A stretch of DNA of 64,000 nucleotides from Glaciecola sp965660625 (GCA_965660625.1 CBFIAR010000014.1:29003-93002); one strand, 5' to 3'. Positions 54,228 through 63,308 are shown, numbered from the stretch's first letter. Notes: generated from the letters alone by a model not told the origin. Program-made: numbers and translations.

Positions 54228-55101
54228 AGTAATTAGTAAATATAGTGCACAATTCCTCATATTCACCGACTTAGACGGCACCCTCCTTGACCATTACAGT
54301 TATGAGCATGAGGATGCAAAAGTCTGTATGCAGCGCTTATTAGGTCATGGAATCCCAATAATACCAAACACAAGTAAGACCTTCGCTGAACTGCTGACAC
54401 TGCGCAAAAGGTTAGGTTTAAATGGGCCGTTTATTATAGAAAACGGCGCTGCTATCTTTATCAATAAAAACTTTCTGCCAGAGAAGCCAAAAGGGGCAGT
54501 CTGGCAGGACGGTTTTTGGGTTAAGTCATTTAGCTCAAAAAAACATTATTGGCTCGGTCTAATCAACAAGATCAGCCCTGAATTCGGGCATCTTTTTGAT
54601 TCCTTTTCAAACATGTCTCTTGATCAAATAGTAGAGATAACCGGACTTGAACCAGAAGATGCACGACTCTCCTCACAGCGACAATTTGGTGAACCGTTGC
54701 TATGGAAAGGCAGCGAAAAAGAACTCGACAGCTTCGTCGTGATGTTGCGTGGTTTAGGCGCTCACCCAGTAAAAGGCGGTCGATTTTTGCACGTAGGAGG
54801 GTATTGCAGTAAAGGTATGGCGTTAACATGGTTATTGAAAGAATATCAGCGACAGCACAGAAACGTAACCGTGAGCACAATTGCGTTAGGCGACGGTAAT
54901 AACGATGTATCGATGTTAGAAATTGCTGATATAGCAGTCAGAATTGCTTCGCCTATACACGCACCTCCAGAATTAGAACGAAGACAGAAGCTATATACGA
55001 GCAATAAACTGGGTCCAAAAGGTTGGACGGAAGTACTGGATCAGCTTATTCCTGAATCGATATTTATTAGTTCAAGCGAACAACCCGATAAAACAACTTA
55101 A
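54217..55101 (+). CDS. HAD phosphatase, glucosyl/mannosyl-3-phosphoglycerate phosphatase type
   Basis: 294 residues from the ATG at 54217, which overlaps the kinase gene by 11 bases; an ATG at 54187 is the alternative. HAD motif I is FTDLDGTLLD (Asp18, Asp20), motif II Ser/Thr in IPNTSKT and motif IV in LGDGNNDVSML, a Cof-type C2 cap layout. The family (MpgP/YedP) removes phosphate from mannosyl- or glucosyl-3-phosphoglycerate. The neighbouring synthase makes the glucosyl form the likely substrate. Confidence 0.87.
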   Translation: MQSEVISKYSAQFLIFTDLDGTLLDHYSYEHEDAKVCMQRLLGHGIPIIPNTSKTFAELLTLRKRLGLNGPFIIENGAAIFINKNFLPEKPKGAVWQDGFWVKSFSSKKHYWLGLINKISPEFGHLFDSFSNMSLDQIVEITGLEPEDARLSSQRQFGEPLLWKGSEKELDSFVVMLRGLGAHPVKGGRFLHVGGYCSKGMALTWLLKEYQRQHRNVTVSTIALGDGNNDVSMLEIADIAVRIASPIHAPPELERRQKLYTSNKLGPKGWTEVLDQLIPESIFISSSEQPDKTT

Positions 55102-55112
55102 GGAGCTATTTA

Positions 55113-56342
55113 ATGGCTGATTTTTACCAAAACGGCATAGTAACTACGCTGCATAACTTAGAGGATCGTTCCATTGATGATCTCGAAGCAGAACTCAGTG
55201 AATTTTCTAAAAAACGCCCATTAGGCCTCATTTTACCTTCATTGTTTTCTGAACTTGAAGGCCAAGCACTACCAGCCACAATAGAACATATTAGGCAAGT
55301 TCCTTACCTCTCTGAAATTGTCATTGGCCTTGATCGTGCAAATGTAGACCAATATAAATATGCACTTAATTTTTTCTCAACGCTGCCTCAGCATCATCGC
55401 GTTTTATGGAATGACGGACCAAGACTGCAAGCACTTGATGCTGAATTACAAGAACTTGGTTTAGCACCAAAGGAATTAGGAAAAGGCAGAAACGTATGGT
55501 ATTGCATGGGCTATATTCTAGCGTCAGGTAAAGTCGAAAGTGTTGCGTTGCACGACTGTGATATTTTGACCTATGAGCGCTCTCTACTAGCTAGACTGAT
55601 TTACCCTGTAGCAAACCCGCAATTCAATTATGAATTTTGTAAAGGCTATTACGCTAGAGTTGCCAACGGGAAAATCAATGGTCGGGTTTCTCGATTATTA
55701 GTGACTCCACTCTTGAGAGCCTTAAAAACAACATTAGGTCATAACGATTATTTAGAGTTTATGGATAGTTTCCGCTATCCATTGGCTGGAGAGTTCTCTT
55801 TTAGAAGAGATGTACTTAATGACATTCGAATTCCGAGCGACTGGGGCTTAGAAATTGGCGTCTTGTCTGAAATGCATAGAAATTATTCGCACAACAGACT
55901 GTGCCAAGCTGACATTGCTAGAACGTACGATCATAAGCACCAAGACCTCTCGTTAAATAACGAACAAGGAGGCTTATCAAAAATGTCTATCGATATCACT
56001 AAGGCCTTGTTCAGAAAACTAGCGACTCAAGGTACTACCTTCAATACTGAAACGTTTCGAACGATAAAAGCGACTTATTTCCGAATCGCACTCGACTTCA
56101 TTGAAACTTATCGTAACGATGCGGTCATGAATGGTTTAAAACTCGATATTCACAACGAAGAGAAAGCGGTTGAAATGTTCGCTCACAATATCATGAAGGC
56201 CGGACAAAGCTTTTTAGAAAATCCAATGGAAACCCCCTTCATACCCAGCTGGAATCGTGTTGTTAGCGCTAAACCTGATGTTTTAGAGCGACTCAAACAA
56301 GCAGTTGAAGAGGACTTCCAAGAATTTAGCCAAGGACTTTAA
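55113..56342 (+). CDS. gpgS: Glucosyl-3-phosphoglycerate synthase (GpgS, GT81 type)
   Basis: 409-residue retaining glycosyltransferase with GT-A fold. Landmarks are LILPSLFSELEG, EIVIGLDRA, a divalent-metal motif HDCDILTYERSL (DxD-like) and GEFSFRRDVL followed by WGLEIGVLSEM. Members join NDP-glucose to 3-phosphoglycerate. Eleven bases after the phosphatase and one base before the phosphorylase gene, so clearly co-transcribed. The donor nucleotide cannot be read from sequence. Confidence 0.88.
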   Translation: MADFYQNGIVTTLHNLEDRSIDDLEAELSEFSKKRPLGLILPSLFSELEGQALPATIEHIRQVPYLSEIVIGLDRANVDQYKYALNFFSTLPQHHRVLWNDGPRLQALDAELQELGLAPKELGKGRNVWYCMGYILASGKVESVALHDCDILTYERSLLARLIYPVANPQFNYEFCKGYYARVANGKINGRVSRLLVTPLLRALKTTLGHNDYLEFMDSFRYPLAGEFSFRRDVLNDIRIPSDWGLEIGVLSEMHRNYSHNRLCQADIARTYDHKHQDLSLNNEQGGLSKMSIDITKALFRKLATQGTTFNTETFRTIKATYFRIALDFIETYRNDAVMNGLKLDIHNEEKAVEMFAHNIMKAGQSFLENPMETPFIPSWNRVVSAKPDVLERLKQAVEEDFQEFSQGL

Positions 56343-56343
56343 A

Positions 56344-58128
56344 ATGGCAGATCATTTTGTTCAATTTACCGCTAAAGTAAAACATCATTTGGAAGCTATT
56401 TATAAAGAAATTCTCACTTCCTCTGAGATAGAAATACTTGTGCCTAAATTACAGCGCAGTATTGGTGTTACGGGAAACGAGAATTGTCATTATCCAACAC
56501 CACACAAAAATAGGTGGGATGAATCAGACATTGTCATGATCACTTATGGTGACAGTATCGTAAAAAACACCGAGGGAGTCGAATTTGGTTTGAGTCAAAA
56601 ACCATTAAAAACACTTCGGCAGTTCATTAATGAATATTGTGATTCTATTATCAGCCACGTGCACATATTGCCCTACTTTCCTTATAGCTCGGATGATGGT
56701 TTTTCCATCATTGACTACTCTATCGTCAATCAAAGTTTAGGCGATTGGAGCGATATCGAGGCTATTTCCAAAGAATATTCGCTCATGACTGACCTTGTCA
56801 TTAATCATTGTTCAGCACGAAGCCAATGGTTCGAGCACTTTTGCAAACAAGAAGGTATTGGTAGCGACTATTTTTTTACTGCTTCACCCGAAGACGACCT
56901 CAGTATGGTAGTGCGTCCTCGAACTTCAGACCTGTTAAAGGAAGTTGAAACGCCGAATGGGACAAAACATGTATGGTGCACCTTCAGCCACGATCAGGTT
57001 GATTTCGATTTTAGAAATCCAAATGTCCTTGTCGCTTTCGTCGATATCATTCGTTTATATCTAGATAAAGGCACAAAGGTTTTTCGTTTAGACGCGATCG
57101 CATTTCTATGGAAAGTGCCAGGCAGTGCGAGTATTAATTTACCGGAAACACATGAAGTAGTGCGACTTTTAAGAACGCTTATCGAGCATACGGCGCCCGA
57201 AGTTATTATCATCACTGAAACGAACATTCCGAATAGAGAAAACCTGACGTATTTTGGTAATGCGAATGAAGCCCATGCTATTTATAATTTTTCCTTACCA
57301 CCACTGCTCATTAATACGTTAGTAACTGGTAATTGTGCTTATTTAAAAAGCTGGATGATGAGTATGCCGCCGGCACAGAATGGCACTGCATACTTTAATT
57401 TTATCGCTTCGCATGACGGTGTTGGCTTGCGACCAGCTGAAGGATTGTTGGATGAGCAAGAAATTACTGAGCTTGCAAATTGTATGCAAAATTTTGGCGG
57501 TAAAGTTTCTTGGCGAAAAACAGACAATGGTCTACAAAAACCTTATGAGATGAATATTGCCTTAATTGACGCATTGAAAGGAACGATAAAGGGCCCCGAC
57601 CAATACCAACTCCACCGCTTTATGTGTGCACATGCAATTATGCTTGGCCTAGAGGGTATACCGGGCATTTATATTCACTCTTTATTGGGGACACCTAACG
57701 ATGAAGATAAAGTGAAAAATACGGGCCACAATCGCGGTATCAATCGCCATCGCTGGGATTTTGATAAGCTAATTTATGAATTAGAGAATAAACAGAGCCT
57801 GCATGCGAATGTGTTGTCGGGTTTGTCTATGTTAATACGGATACGACGCTCACAGCCCGCATTTCATCCTAATGCAGTTCAATTTACTCTGCAGTTAGGG
57901 ACGGACATATTTGGCTATTGGAGACAAAGTATTGACCGTAAACAAAGCATATTTTGTTTATCTAACATCACCGATGAAGAGCAAAAAATCCGCTTGTCCG
58001 ATATCAATCTGATTGAAAATAGTTTGTGGTATGACTTAATAGCAGAAAAGAGCATTAATCAGGCAACCGAATTTTTGTCCTTAGCCCCCTACCAGACAAT
58101 GTGGGTGTCAAATAAAGCCACAGGTTAA
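56344..58128 (+). CDS. GH13_18 phosphorylase, probably glucosylglycerate phosphorylase
   Basis: 594 residues from the ATG one base after gpgS (AAGGAC ahead); a longer frame inside gpgS is rejected. Sucrose-phosphorylase-like GH13 enzyme: nucleophile Asp250 in FRLDAIAFLWK, acid/base Glu292 in IIITETNIPN and transition-state Asp358 in ASHDGVGLRPAEG. Close relatives (YcjM type) cleave glucosylglycerate with phosphate to glucose 1-phosphate and glycerate. Automatic annotation would call it sucrose phosphorylase, but its operon partners point to glucosylglycerate. Ends in a hairpin. Confidence 0.85.
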   Translation: MADHFVQFTAKVKHHLEAIYKEILTSSEIEILVPKLQRSIGVTGNENCHYPTPHKNRWDESDIVMITYGDSIVKNTEGVEFGLSQKPLKTLRQFINEYCDSIISHVHILPYFPYSSDDGFSIIDYSIVNQSLGDWSDIEAISKEYSLMTDLVINHCSARSQWFEHFCKQEGIGSDYFFTASPEDDLSMVVRPRTSDLLKEVETPNGTKHVWCTFSHDQVDFDFRNPNVLVAFVDIIRLYLDKGTKVFRLDAIAFLWKVPGSASINLPETHEVVRLLRTLIEHTAPEVIIITETNIPNRENLTYFGNANEAHAIYNFSLPPLLINTLVTGNCAYLKSWMMSMPPAQNGTAYFNFIASHDGVGLRPAEGLLDEQEITELANCMQNFGGKVSWRKTDNGLQKPYEMNIALIDALKGTIKGPDQYQLHRFMCAHAIMLGLEGIPGIYIHSLLGTPNDEDKVKNTGHNRGINRHRWDFDKLIYELENKQSLHANVLSGLSMLIRIRRSQPAFHPNAVQFTLQLGTDIFGYWRQSIDRKQSIFCLSNITDEEQKIRLSDINLIENSLWYDLIAEKSINQATEFLSLAPYQTMWVSNKATG

Positions 58129-58138
58129 CCTGTGGCTT
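58115..58138. terminator. Perfect 24-bp palindrome at the end of the glucosylglycerate operon
   Basis: AAGCCACAGGTT joined directly to AACCTGTGGCTT, containing the stop codon of the phosphorylase gene. It is followed by ATTCTCC on the plus strand, a weak T-tract. It likely ends transcription between convergent genes. Confidence 0.65.
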
Positions 58139-58183
58139 ATTCTCCAATTCTAGCATTTAAACGAAAACCCAGCATCAGTGTAT

Positions 58184-58978
58184 CTATTCGTAGGCTCTCT
58201 CGCGCTTTACCTCAATTGTATCTATGTAACCATGCCAACTAGCATAGCCGATTAGTGGCATGACCACTAAGAAAGCTAAGAAGAAAGTAAAAAATCCAAT
58301 ACACACAGCGGTAAAAATGATGAAAGCCCAAAACAACATGGCTTTTTTATTCAACCAAACGGCGTTCATACTCGTAAGCACAGCTGTTGCTAAGTCAACT
58401 TTCCTTTCTAGCAGAATTGGTTGCGTAAAAGCAGTAATAAAGAATACCAGTAAGGTCAACGCCGCACCGATCAGCGTACCAATAATCAGAAAGGTAGCAA
58501 GACTAACTAAGGTGTACGCTTCATTTTCAGGATAAAATGCATGCAGTAACGAGGCGATACGTAACCAAGCAATCATGAATACCATCAGCAATATAGCGAA
58601 ACCCCATTCATTAACGGCGTTTCTGGACATCGCTTTTAATGAATGTCGAAATGAAGGTGTTCTCTTTTTCTCAAACTGCCAAGCAACATCATACAGCCCT
58701 GCGGCTAAATAAGGTCCAATTAACATGAAACTCACCATTGCTGGGAATATGATCATATACCAACCGGTTGAAGCAATCAGATAGTAGATCAGCCACGGAA
58801 TGAGCGTAAATACCGCGCCATAAGTCAAACTAATAACAGGTGCTCGTTTGAAATCGTTAACGGCAAGACTCAACCATTTAAGCGAATCAAACATCTCTAG
58901 CTTCCGGCAAGGTATTACACGGGCAATGCCACTGTTTTCAATGGCCGTATCTGGCATTTCGTCGAACTGCTGAGACAT
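58184..58978 (-). CDS. DUF2189 inner-membrane protein
   Basis: 264 residues. A soluble N-terminus (about 1-45) contains the DUF2189 landmark DSLKWLSLAVNDFKRAPVIS. Six membrane helices follow, with MLIGPYLAAGLYDVAWQFEK between helices 2 and 3 and a C-terminal LVVMPLIGYASWHGY. Found next to cytochrome c oxidase genes in some bacteria, function unknown. Here it stands alone, convergent with the glucosylglycerate operon. Confidence 0.85.
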   Translation of the reverse strand: MSQQFDEMPDTAIENSGIARVIPCRKLEMFDSLKWLSLAVNDFKRAPVISLTYGAVFTLIPWLIYYLIASTGWYMIIFPAMVSFMLIGPYLAAGLYDVAWQFEKKRTPSFRHSLKAMSRNAVNEWGFAILLMVFMIAWLRIASLLHAFYPENEAYTLVSLATFLIIGTLIGAALTLLVFFITAFTQPILLERKVDLATAVLTSMNAVWLNKKAMLFWAFIIFTAVCIGFFTFFLAFLVVMPLIGYASWHGYIDTIEVKRERAYE

Positions 58979-59113
58979 AGTATCTCCTATTAAGCGTAAA
59001 TCGTTAACTCATGATGGAGTATAAATTGTGATGTAGTATTTTTAATTGTTGAATAAATAAATCAACAGCTACACTTCATACTAATTCAGAAACTGATCAA
59101 GTTCAAAACATAC

Positions 59114-59644
59114 TCACCGAAAATTAATTTTAGCTTCATGCCAATTGATACTGGTCAAAAATAGTGAAGAAAGTGCTTTATTCAATTCACTAAAACTCGT
59201 TATTCTGGTTCGTTGACCGGTCAACATTTCAGCAACAAATTGATGACAGTTATTGTTTATCAAATGATAGTCGCGCATTTCATACAAGTTATCGATACAT
59301 CGTTGCGAAACGTCATCAGTAGCAAGCGGCATAAAATGTTCATCACACGCGACATAGATGTTTTTACCCGTCCGATTTTGCAAGAAGCGCTCCGGTGACA
59401 ACGAACGAATAAGCCCCTTTCCACTCAATTCATATATATTGCCGTTTACCCACACACCTGTATGGTCCAACACGCCATATATCCCGCAAGTCACAATAGC
59501 ACCGTTTTTTGGTGTGACACGTTTGTTCGATTCACCCGGTAGCTTACCGACAGTGCTCGAGCTTCTCAAGTAAGCTTCGTTTGCTCTATTTGAAGCATAT
59601 AACCCTAAACAAGCAGCACCAAGCCACAATAAAGGAGCAGGCAT
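59114..59644 (-). CDS. Small membrane-anchored LRAT/NlpC-P60-like protein
   Basis: 176 residues from the ATG at 59644, which has a strong GGAGG six bases ahead; the longest frame adds seven residues. One N-terminal membrane helix (about 3-18). The rest resembles the permuted papain-like LRAT fold: His61 in LDHTGVWVNGNIYEL and Cys133 in INNNCHQFVAEML form the His/Cys pair. LRAT-like bacterial proteins are acyltransferases or hydrolases, often uncharacterised. Function unknown here. Alone between two intergenic regions. Confidence 0.7.
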   Translation of the reverse strand: MPAPLLWLGAACLGLYASNRANEAYLRSSSTVGKLPGESNKRVTPKNGAIVTCGIYGVLDHTGVWVNGNIYELSGKGLIRSLSPERFLQNRTGKNIYVACDEHFMPLATDDVSQRCIDNLYEMRDYHLINNNCHQFVAEMLTGQRTRITSFSELNKALSSLFLTSINWHEAKINFR

Positions 59645-59724
59645 AGAGACCTCCAAGTTAGACAAAACATATCCTTAGTTGCACATACTACTGTAGGAGT
59701 CGAATTTTTAAACAATAAAAAATG

Positions 59725-59739
59725 TGACAAAATTTGTCA
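59725..59739 (+). promoter_or_regulatory. Palindrome upstream of alaA, possible operator
   Basis: TGACAAA-A-TTTGTCA is a perfect 7-bp inverted repeat around one base, 76 bases before alaA and 80 bases before the LRAT-like gene start. Placed like an operator in a divergent promoter region. The binding protein is not recognised. Confidence 0.4.
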
Positions 59740-59814
59740 TCCCCTCTTAACAGGAGGTTCTAGCTGTACTATTCTTGTCGTCTATCAAATCTCTTGCTTT
59801 AAGACACCTATTCA

Positions 59815-61029
59815 ATGTCCAAAATTAATCGCTCCAATAAGTTAGATAATGTGTACTACGATATCCGTGGCCCCATATTAGAACAAGCAAACAAAATGGA
59901 AGAAGCCGGAGAGAGGATATTAAAGCTAAATATTGGCAACCCAGCGCCTTTTGGTTTTGAAGCTCCCGATGATATATTGAAAGATGTTATCTATCAGTTA
60001 CCCAGTGCGCAAGGCTACACCGACTCTCAAGGCATATATAGCGCTAGGGTTGCGGTGATGCAGTACTATCAACAAATGGGTATCAAGCATATTCAAATTA
60101 AGGATATTTACTTGGGTAATGGTGTCAGTGAACTGATCATGTTATCCATGCAAGCGCTACTGAATAATGGCGATGAAGTATTATTGCCAGCGCCCGACTA
60201 CCCTCTTTGGACGGCTGCCGTCAACTTATCATCGGGCACTGCGGTGCATTATCGATGTGATGAGCAAGCAGATTGGTTTCCCGATCTGGCCGATATTGAA
60301 TCAAAAATAACAAAGAAGACGAAAGCAATCGTGTTAATTAATCCAAATAACCCAACTGGTGCGGTATACAGCGAAGCACTCCTGCATCAAGTAGCAGATT
60401 TGGCACGTAAGCATAACTTAATCATATTCAGCGATGAGATTTACGATAAAATACTTTATGACAATGCAAAGCACACCTGCATCGCCTCTCTTGCACCCGA
60501 TCTATTTTGTGTTACCTTTAGCGGTTTAAGCAAAAACTATCGAGTCGCCGGCTTCCGAGCGGGTTGGATGTTGGTAAGTGGAGATAAGCAATCAGCGAAA
60601 AGTTACATTGAGGGCTTAACTATTTTGTCTTCTATGCGCATGTGTGCAAACGTACCTTGTCAACATGCGATTCAAACCGCGCTGGGTGGATATCAGAGTA
60701 TCAATGATTTGGTCACTGGCGACGGACGTTTATTATCACAACGGAATATAGCATTCGAAGGGCTAAATAATATAGAAGGTATCACTTGCGTGAAGCCAAT
60801 GGGTGCAATGTATTGTTTTGCCAAAGTGGACACTAAAAAATTCAACATTTCCAGTGACGTCGACATGGTGCTCGATTTACTCAATAAAGAGAAAATATTA
60901 TTGGTACATGGCAGTGCTTTCAATCTAAAAGAAGGATGTTATTTCAGATTAGTATTTCTTCCACATAAAGAACAGTTATCTCCGGCTCTTTCACAAATGA
61001 AACGTTTTTTTAGTCATTATCAACAATGA
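59815..61029 (+). CDS. alaA: AlaA-type alanine-synthesising aminotransferase
   Basis: 404-residue class I PLP aminotransferase making alanine from pyruvate and glutamate. The N-terminus (YYDIRGPILEQANKMEE) and NIGNPAPFGFEAPDDI are typical of YfbQ/AlaA. The PLP-lysine is in SGLSKNYRVAGFRAGW. NPNNPTGAVYS and the Arg in FRLVFLP bind substrate. It is followed by yfbR, as in E. coli, and with ald gives this strain two routes to alanine in one window. Confidence 0.95.
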   Translation: MSKINRSNKLDNVYYDIRGPILEQANKMEEAGERILKLNIGNPAPFGFEAPDDILKDVIYQLPSAQGYTDSQGIYSARVAVMQYYQQMGIKHIQIKDIYLGNGVSELIMLSMQALLNNGDEVLLPAPDYPLWTAAVNLSSGTAVHYRCDEQADWFPDLADIESKITKKTKAIVLINPNNPTGAVYSEALLHQVADLARKHNLIIFSDEIYDKILYDNAKHTCIASLAPDLFCVTFSGLSKNYRVAGFRAGWMLVSGDKQSAKSYIEGLTILSSMRMCANVPCQHAIQTALGGYQSINDLVTGDGRLLSQRNIAFEGLNNIEGITCVKPMGAMYCFAKVDTKKFNISSDVDMVLDLLNKEKILLVHGSAFNLKEGCYFRLVFLPHKEQLSPALSQMKRFFSHYQQ

Positions 61030-61147
61030 CGAACACCTCAAGCATTGTTTTTAAGAGTAAACTAAAATGTCACTATAATGGTTGTTAAACTCACAGCAAA
61101 CATAAGTATTGATCAATGCGTTCAGCCAGAAAAGGAATTAAAAATTA

Positions 61148-61738
61148 ATGAATAGTGCATTTTTAGCATGGATTTTACGTATGCCCCTGATAAAAAGATG
61201 GGCTCTCATGCATTCGGTTAAGAAGGAAAATGTAGCAGAGCACAGCCATCAAGTCGCTGTTATTGCCCATCTTCTCGCTGTGATAAGAAATACCTATTTC
61301 CAGGGCACACTAAATGCTGAAAAAGCAGCCACAATTGCGCTATATCATGAAGTGTCTGAAACAAAGCTACAAGATATCAACCACGTCACCAAATACCACA
61401 ATCCCGACCTCACTCGCGAATTTAAGAAGATCGAAGAGATGGCAGAACTAGAGTGTTTAAAAACACTTCCTGTAGAGTTACAGCCTATTTTCAAACCATT
61501 GTTAGTGCAGAAGGAGGTTGATGCAGAATATAAAACCTTAGTTAAAGCAGCGGATCTTATTTCCGCTTACTTAAAAGCATGCGATGAATTACGCTTTCAG
61601 AACGTAGAGTTTTCGCACGTCAAAACAAGACTAGAAAGGATGCTGAATGAATACAAAAATACGATGCCTGAAGTTGATTACTTTCTATCAATCTTTCAAG
61701 AAAAATGTTTTGTTAGTGTAGACCAGCTTGCCGAGTGA
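61148..61738 (+). CDS. yfbR: YfbR-type 5'-deoxynucleotidase with altered HD motif
   Basis: Dephosphorylates dNMPs in E. coli. 196 residues. IKRWALM keeps the Arg/Trp (17-18) used for deoxyribose selection, VAEHSHQ keeps the first His (32), and VKAADLISAYLK the last Asp. The HD pair is His67-Glu68 in LYHEVSETKLQD instead of His-Asp. The family's TGDLPTPVKY stretch is also changed (LQDINHVTKY). It overlaps the longest dgt frame. It may be a divergent or re-purposed member. Confidence 0.85.
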   Translation: MNSAFLAWILRMPLIKRWALMHSVKKENVAEHSHQVAVIAHLLAVIRNTYFQGTLNAEKAATIALYHEVSETKLQDINHVTKYHNPDLTREFKKIEEMAELECLKTLPVELQPIFKPLLVQKEVDAEYKTLVKAADLISAYLKACDELRFQNVEFSHVKTRLERMLNEYKNTMPEVDYFLSIFQEKCFVSVDQLAE

Positions 61739-61793
61739 TATATCAAGAAATAAAGAAGCACACTCTCGCAAAAAAGCAGTACAAAGGAGCATT

Positions 61794-63128
61794 ATGACGC
61801 ATATAAATGCATGGACAGAACGAAGACTGACTCGATTGGAGAAACGCGACGGCGATCACCGTAACGCTTATCAGCGAGATAAAGCGCGAATTATGCATTC
61901 AGCCGCTTTTAGGCGGCTACAAGCTAAAACGCAAGTTTTAGGTATTGGTATTAGTGACTTTTATCGAACCAGATTAACGCACTCCCTAGAAGCCGCGCAG
62001 ATTGGCACTGGCATCGCCGCCCAACTGACTCAAAAACAGCCTGACATCTCGGCAAAGTTAGGTGTTGATGAGCACCTTATTGAAAGTTTATGCCTTGCAC
62101 ATGATATAGGACACCCTCCCTTTGGTCATGGCGGAGAAATTGCGCTGCATTATATGATGCATGAACATGGTGGCTTTGAGGGTAATGGGCAAACGTTTCG
62201 CATACTCACTAAATTAGAGACGTACAGTCCTTCTGATGGTATGAACCTAGCTCGACGAACGCTGCTAGGTTTAATTAAATACCCTAACTATATTGATATC
62301 CTAACCAATCATCATCTTGAGACTGATAAGCCAGAATCACATCGCTTAGTCAAATCTAAACAGTGGCATCCACCTAAAGGTTTATATTCATGCGACAAGG
62401 ATGCATTCGATTGGGTAGTTGCTCCATTAAGCCTAAGCGACCAGCATCGTTTCATTGAGTTTTCAGTTGGCGATAACTGTCACTCAAAAACATGTTATAA
62501 ATCTATCGACTGCTCGATCATGGAGCTGGCTGATGATATTGCTTATGCAATTCATGATTTGGAGGACGCAATTGTCATGTCAATGGTTACGCGTGACTCA
62601 TTTGAAGCTGAAGTTGTCACTCCACTTAAAAAGCTTAAACTCCCCTGGTTATCAGCACAAATAGATGTTTTAACCGGTAATTTATTTAGTTCGGCACCTT
62701 ATGAGAGAAAAAATGCTATCGGTGCATTGGTTAACTGTTTCATAACCGCAATCAGTATTCAGAAACAGGGATTATTCGAATCAGCAATTATTGATTACAA
62801 CGCTCAATTTGAACAACATTATCAAGTTGCACTCGGCCTATTTAAGTCCTTTGTGTTTAATTACGTCATTCGTAAGCCTGAACTACAACTTTTAGAGTAT
62901 AAAGGACAACAGATAGTAATGGCGTTATTCGAAGCATTTAGTTCTGAGCCTGAAAGGTTGCTTCCCACAAATACGGCGAAGCGTTGGATAGAAGCGGGAA
63001 CCGATATTGCAAAACATAGGGTCTTAGCTGATTATATTTCTGGAATGACCGATGAGTACGCAACAAGATTATACAACCATCTATTCTTACCTAAGTCTAA
63101 CTCAGCGACCGACTCGTTAAGCCCCTAG
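61794..63128 (+). CDS. dgt: dGTPase-like HD-domain triphosphohydrolase
   Basis: 444 residues from the ATG at 61794 (AAGGAG seven bases ahead); the longest frame begins at a GTG inside yfbR and is less likely. HD motifs are seen in RTRLTHSLEAAQIG, LAHDIGHPPFGHGGE and MELADDIAYAIHDLEDA. It belongs to the Dgt subfamily that sits beside yfbR in marine gammaproteobacteria, hydrolysing dNTPs to the nucleoside and triphosphate. The pairing suggests a shared role in dNTP pool control. Confidence 0.93.
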   Translation: MTHINAWTERRLTRLEKRDGDHRNAYQRDKARIMHSAAFRRLQAKTQVLGIGISDFYRTRLTHSLEAAQIGTGIAAQLTQKQPDISAKLGVDEHLIESLCLAHDIGHPPFGHGGEIALHYMMHEHGGFEGNGQTFRILTKLETYSPSDGMNLARRTLLGLIKYPNYIDILTNHHLETDKPESHRLVKSKQWHPPKGLYSCDKDAFDWVVAPLSLSDQHRFIEFSVGDNCHSKTCYKSIDCSIMELADDIAYAIHDLEDAIVMSMVTRDSFEAEVVTPLKKLKLPWLSAQIDVLTGNLFSSAPYERKNAIGALVNCFITAISIQKQGLFESAIIDYNAQFEQHYQVALGLFKSFVFNYVIRKPELQLLEYKGQQIVMALFEAFSSEPERLLPTNTAKRWIEAGTDIAKHRVLADYISGMTDEYATRLYNHLFLPKSNSATDSLSP

Positions 63129-63286
63129 TTAACATATACGTCAGCCTTGTAAACTCATTCTGAATCCTTGCAAGCATTTGAGCATTACTAAAATACGACA
63201 AACTCCATTGACACTCCATCAATAGCGTTCATTCCTAGTGGGTGCTAATTCCTGACTTATTATGACACTTATTAACAGCTCCCGCC

Positions 63287-63308
63287 CCGCAAGCTGCGAA
63301 CTTTGCGG
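63287..63308 (+). terminator. Possible terminator of dgt
   Basis: CCGCAA / TTGCGG stem with a 10-base loop, then CATTTTTG. It is 158 bases after the dgt stop, so the assignment is uncertain. Confidence 0.4.

Noticed and set aside
58150..58195. Possible fourth copy of the 55-bp repeat after the glucosylglycerate operon
   Set aside because: Only a GAAAACCCA match is shared; the ATATATAG core and the TAGTCGC part are missing.
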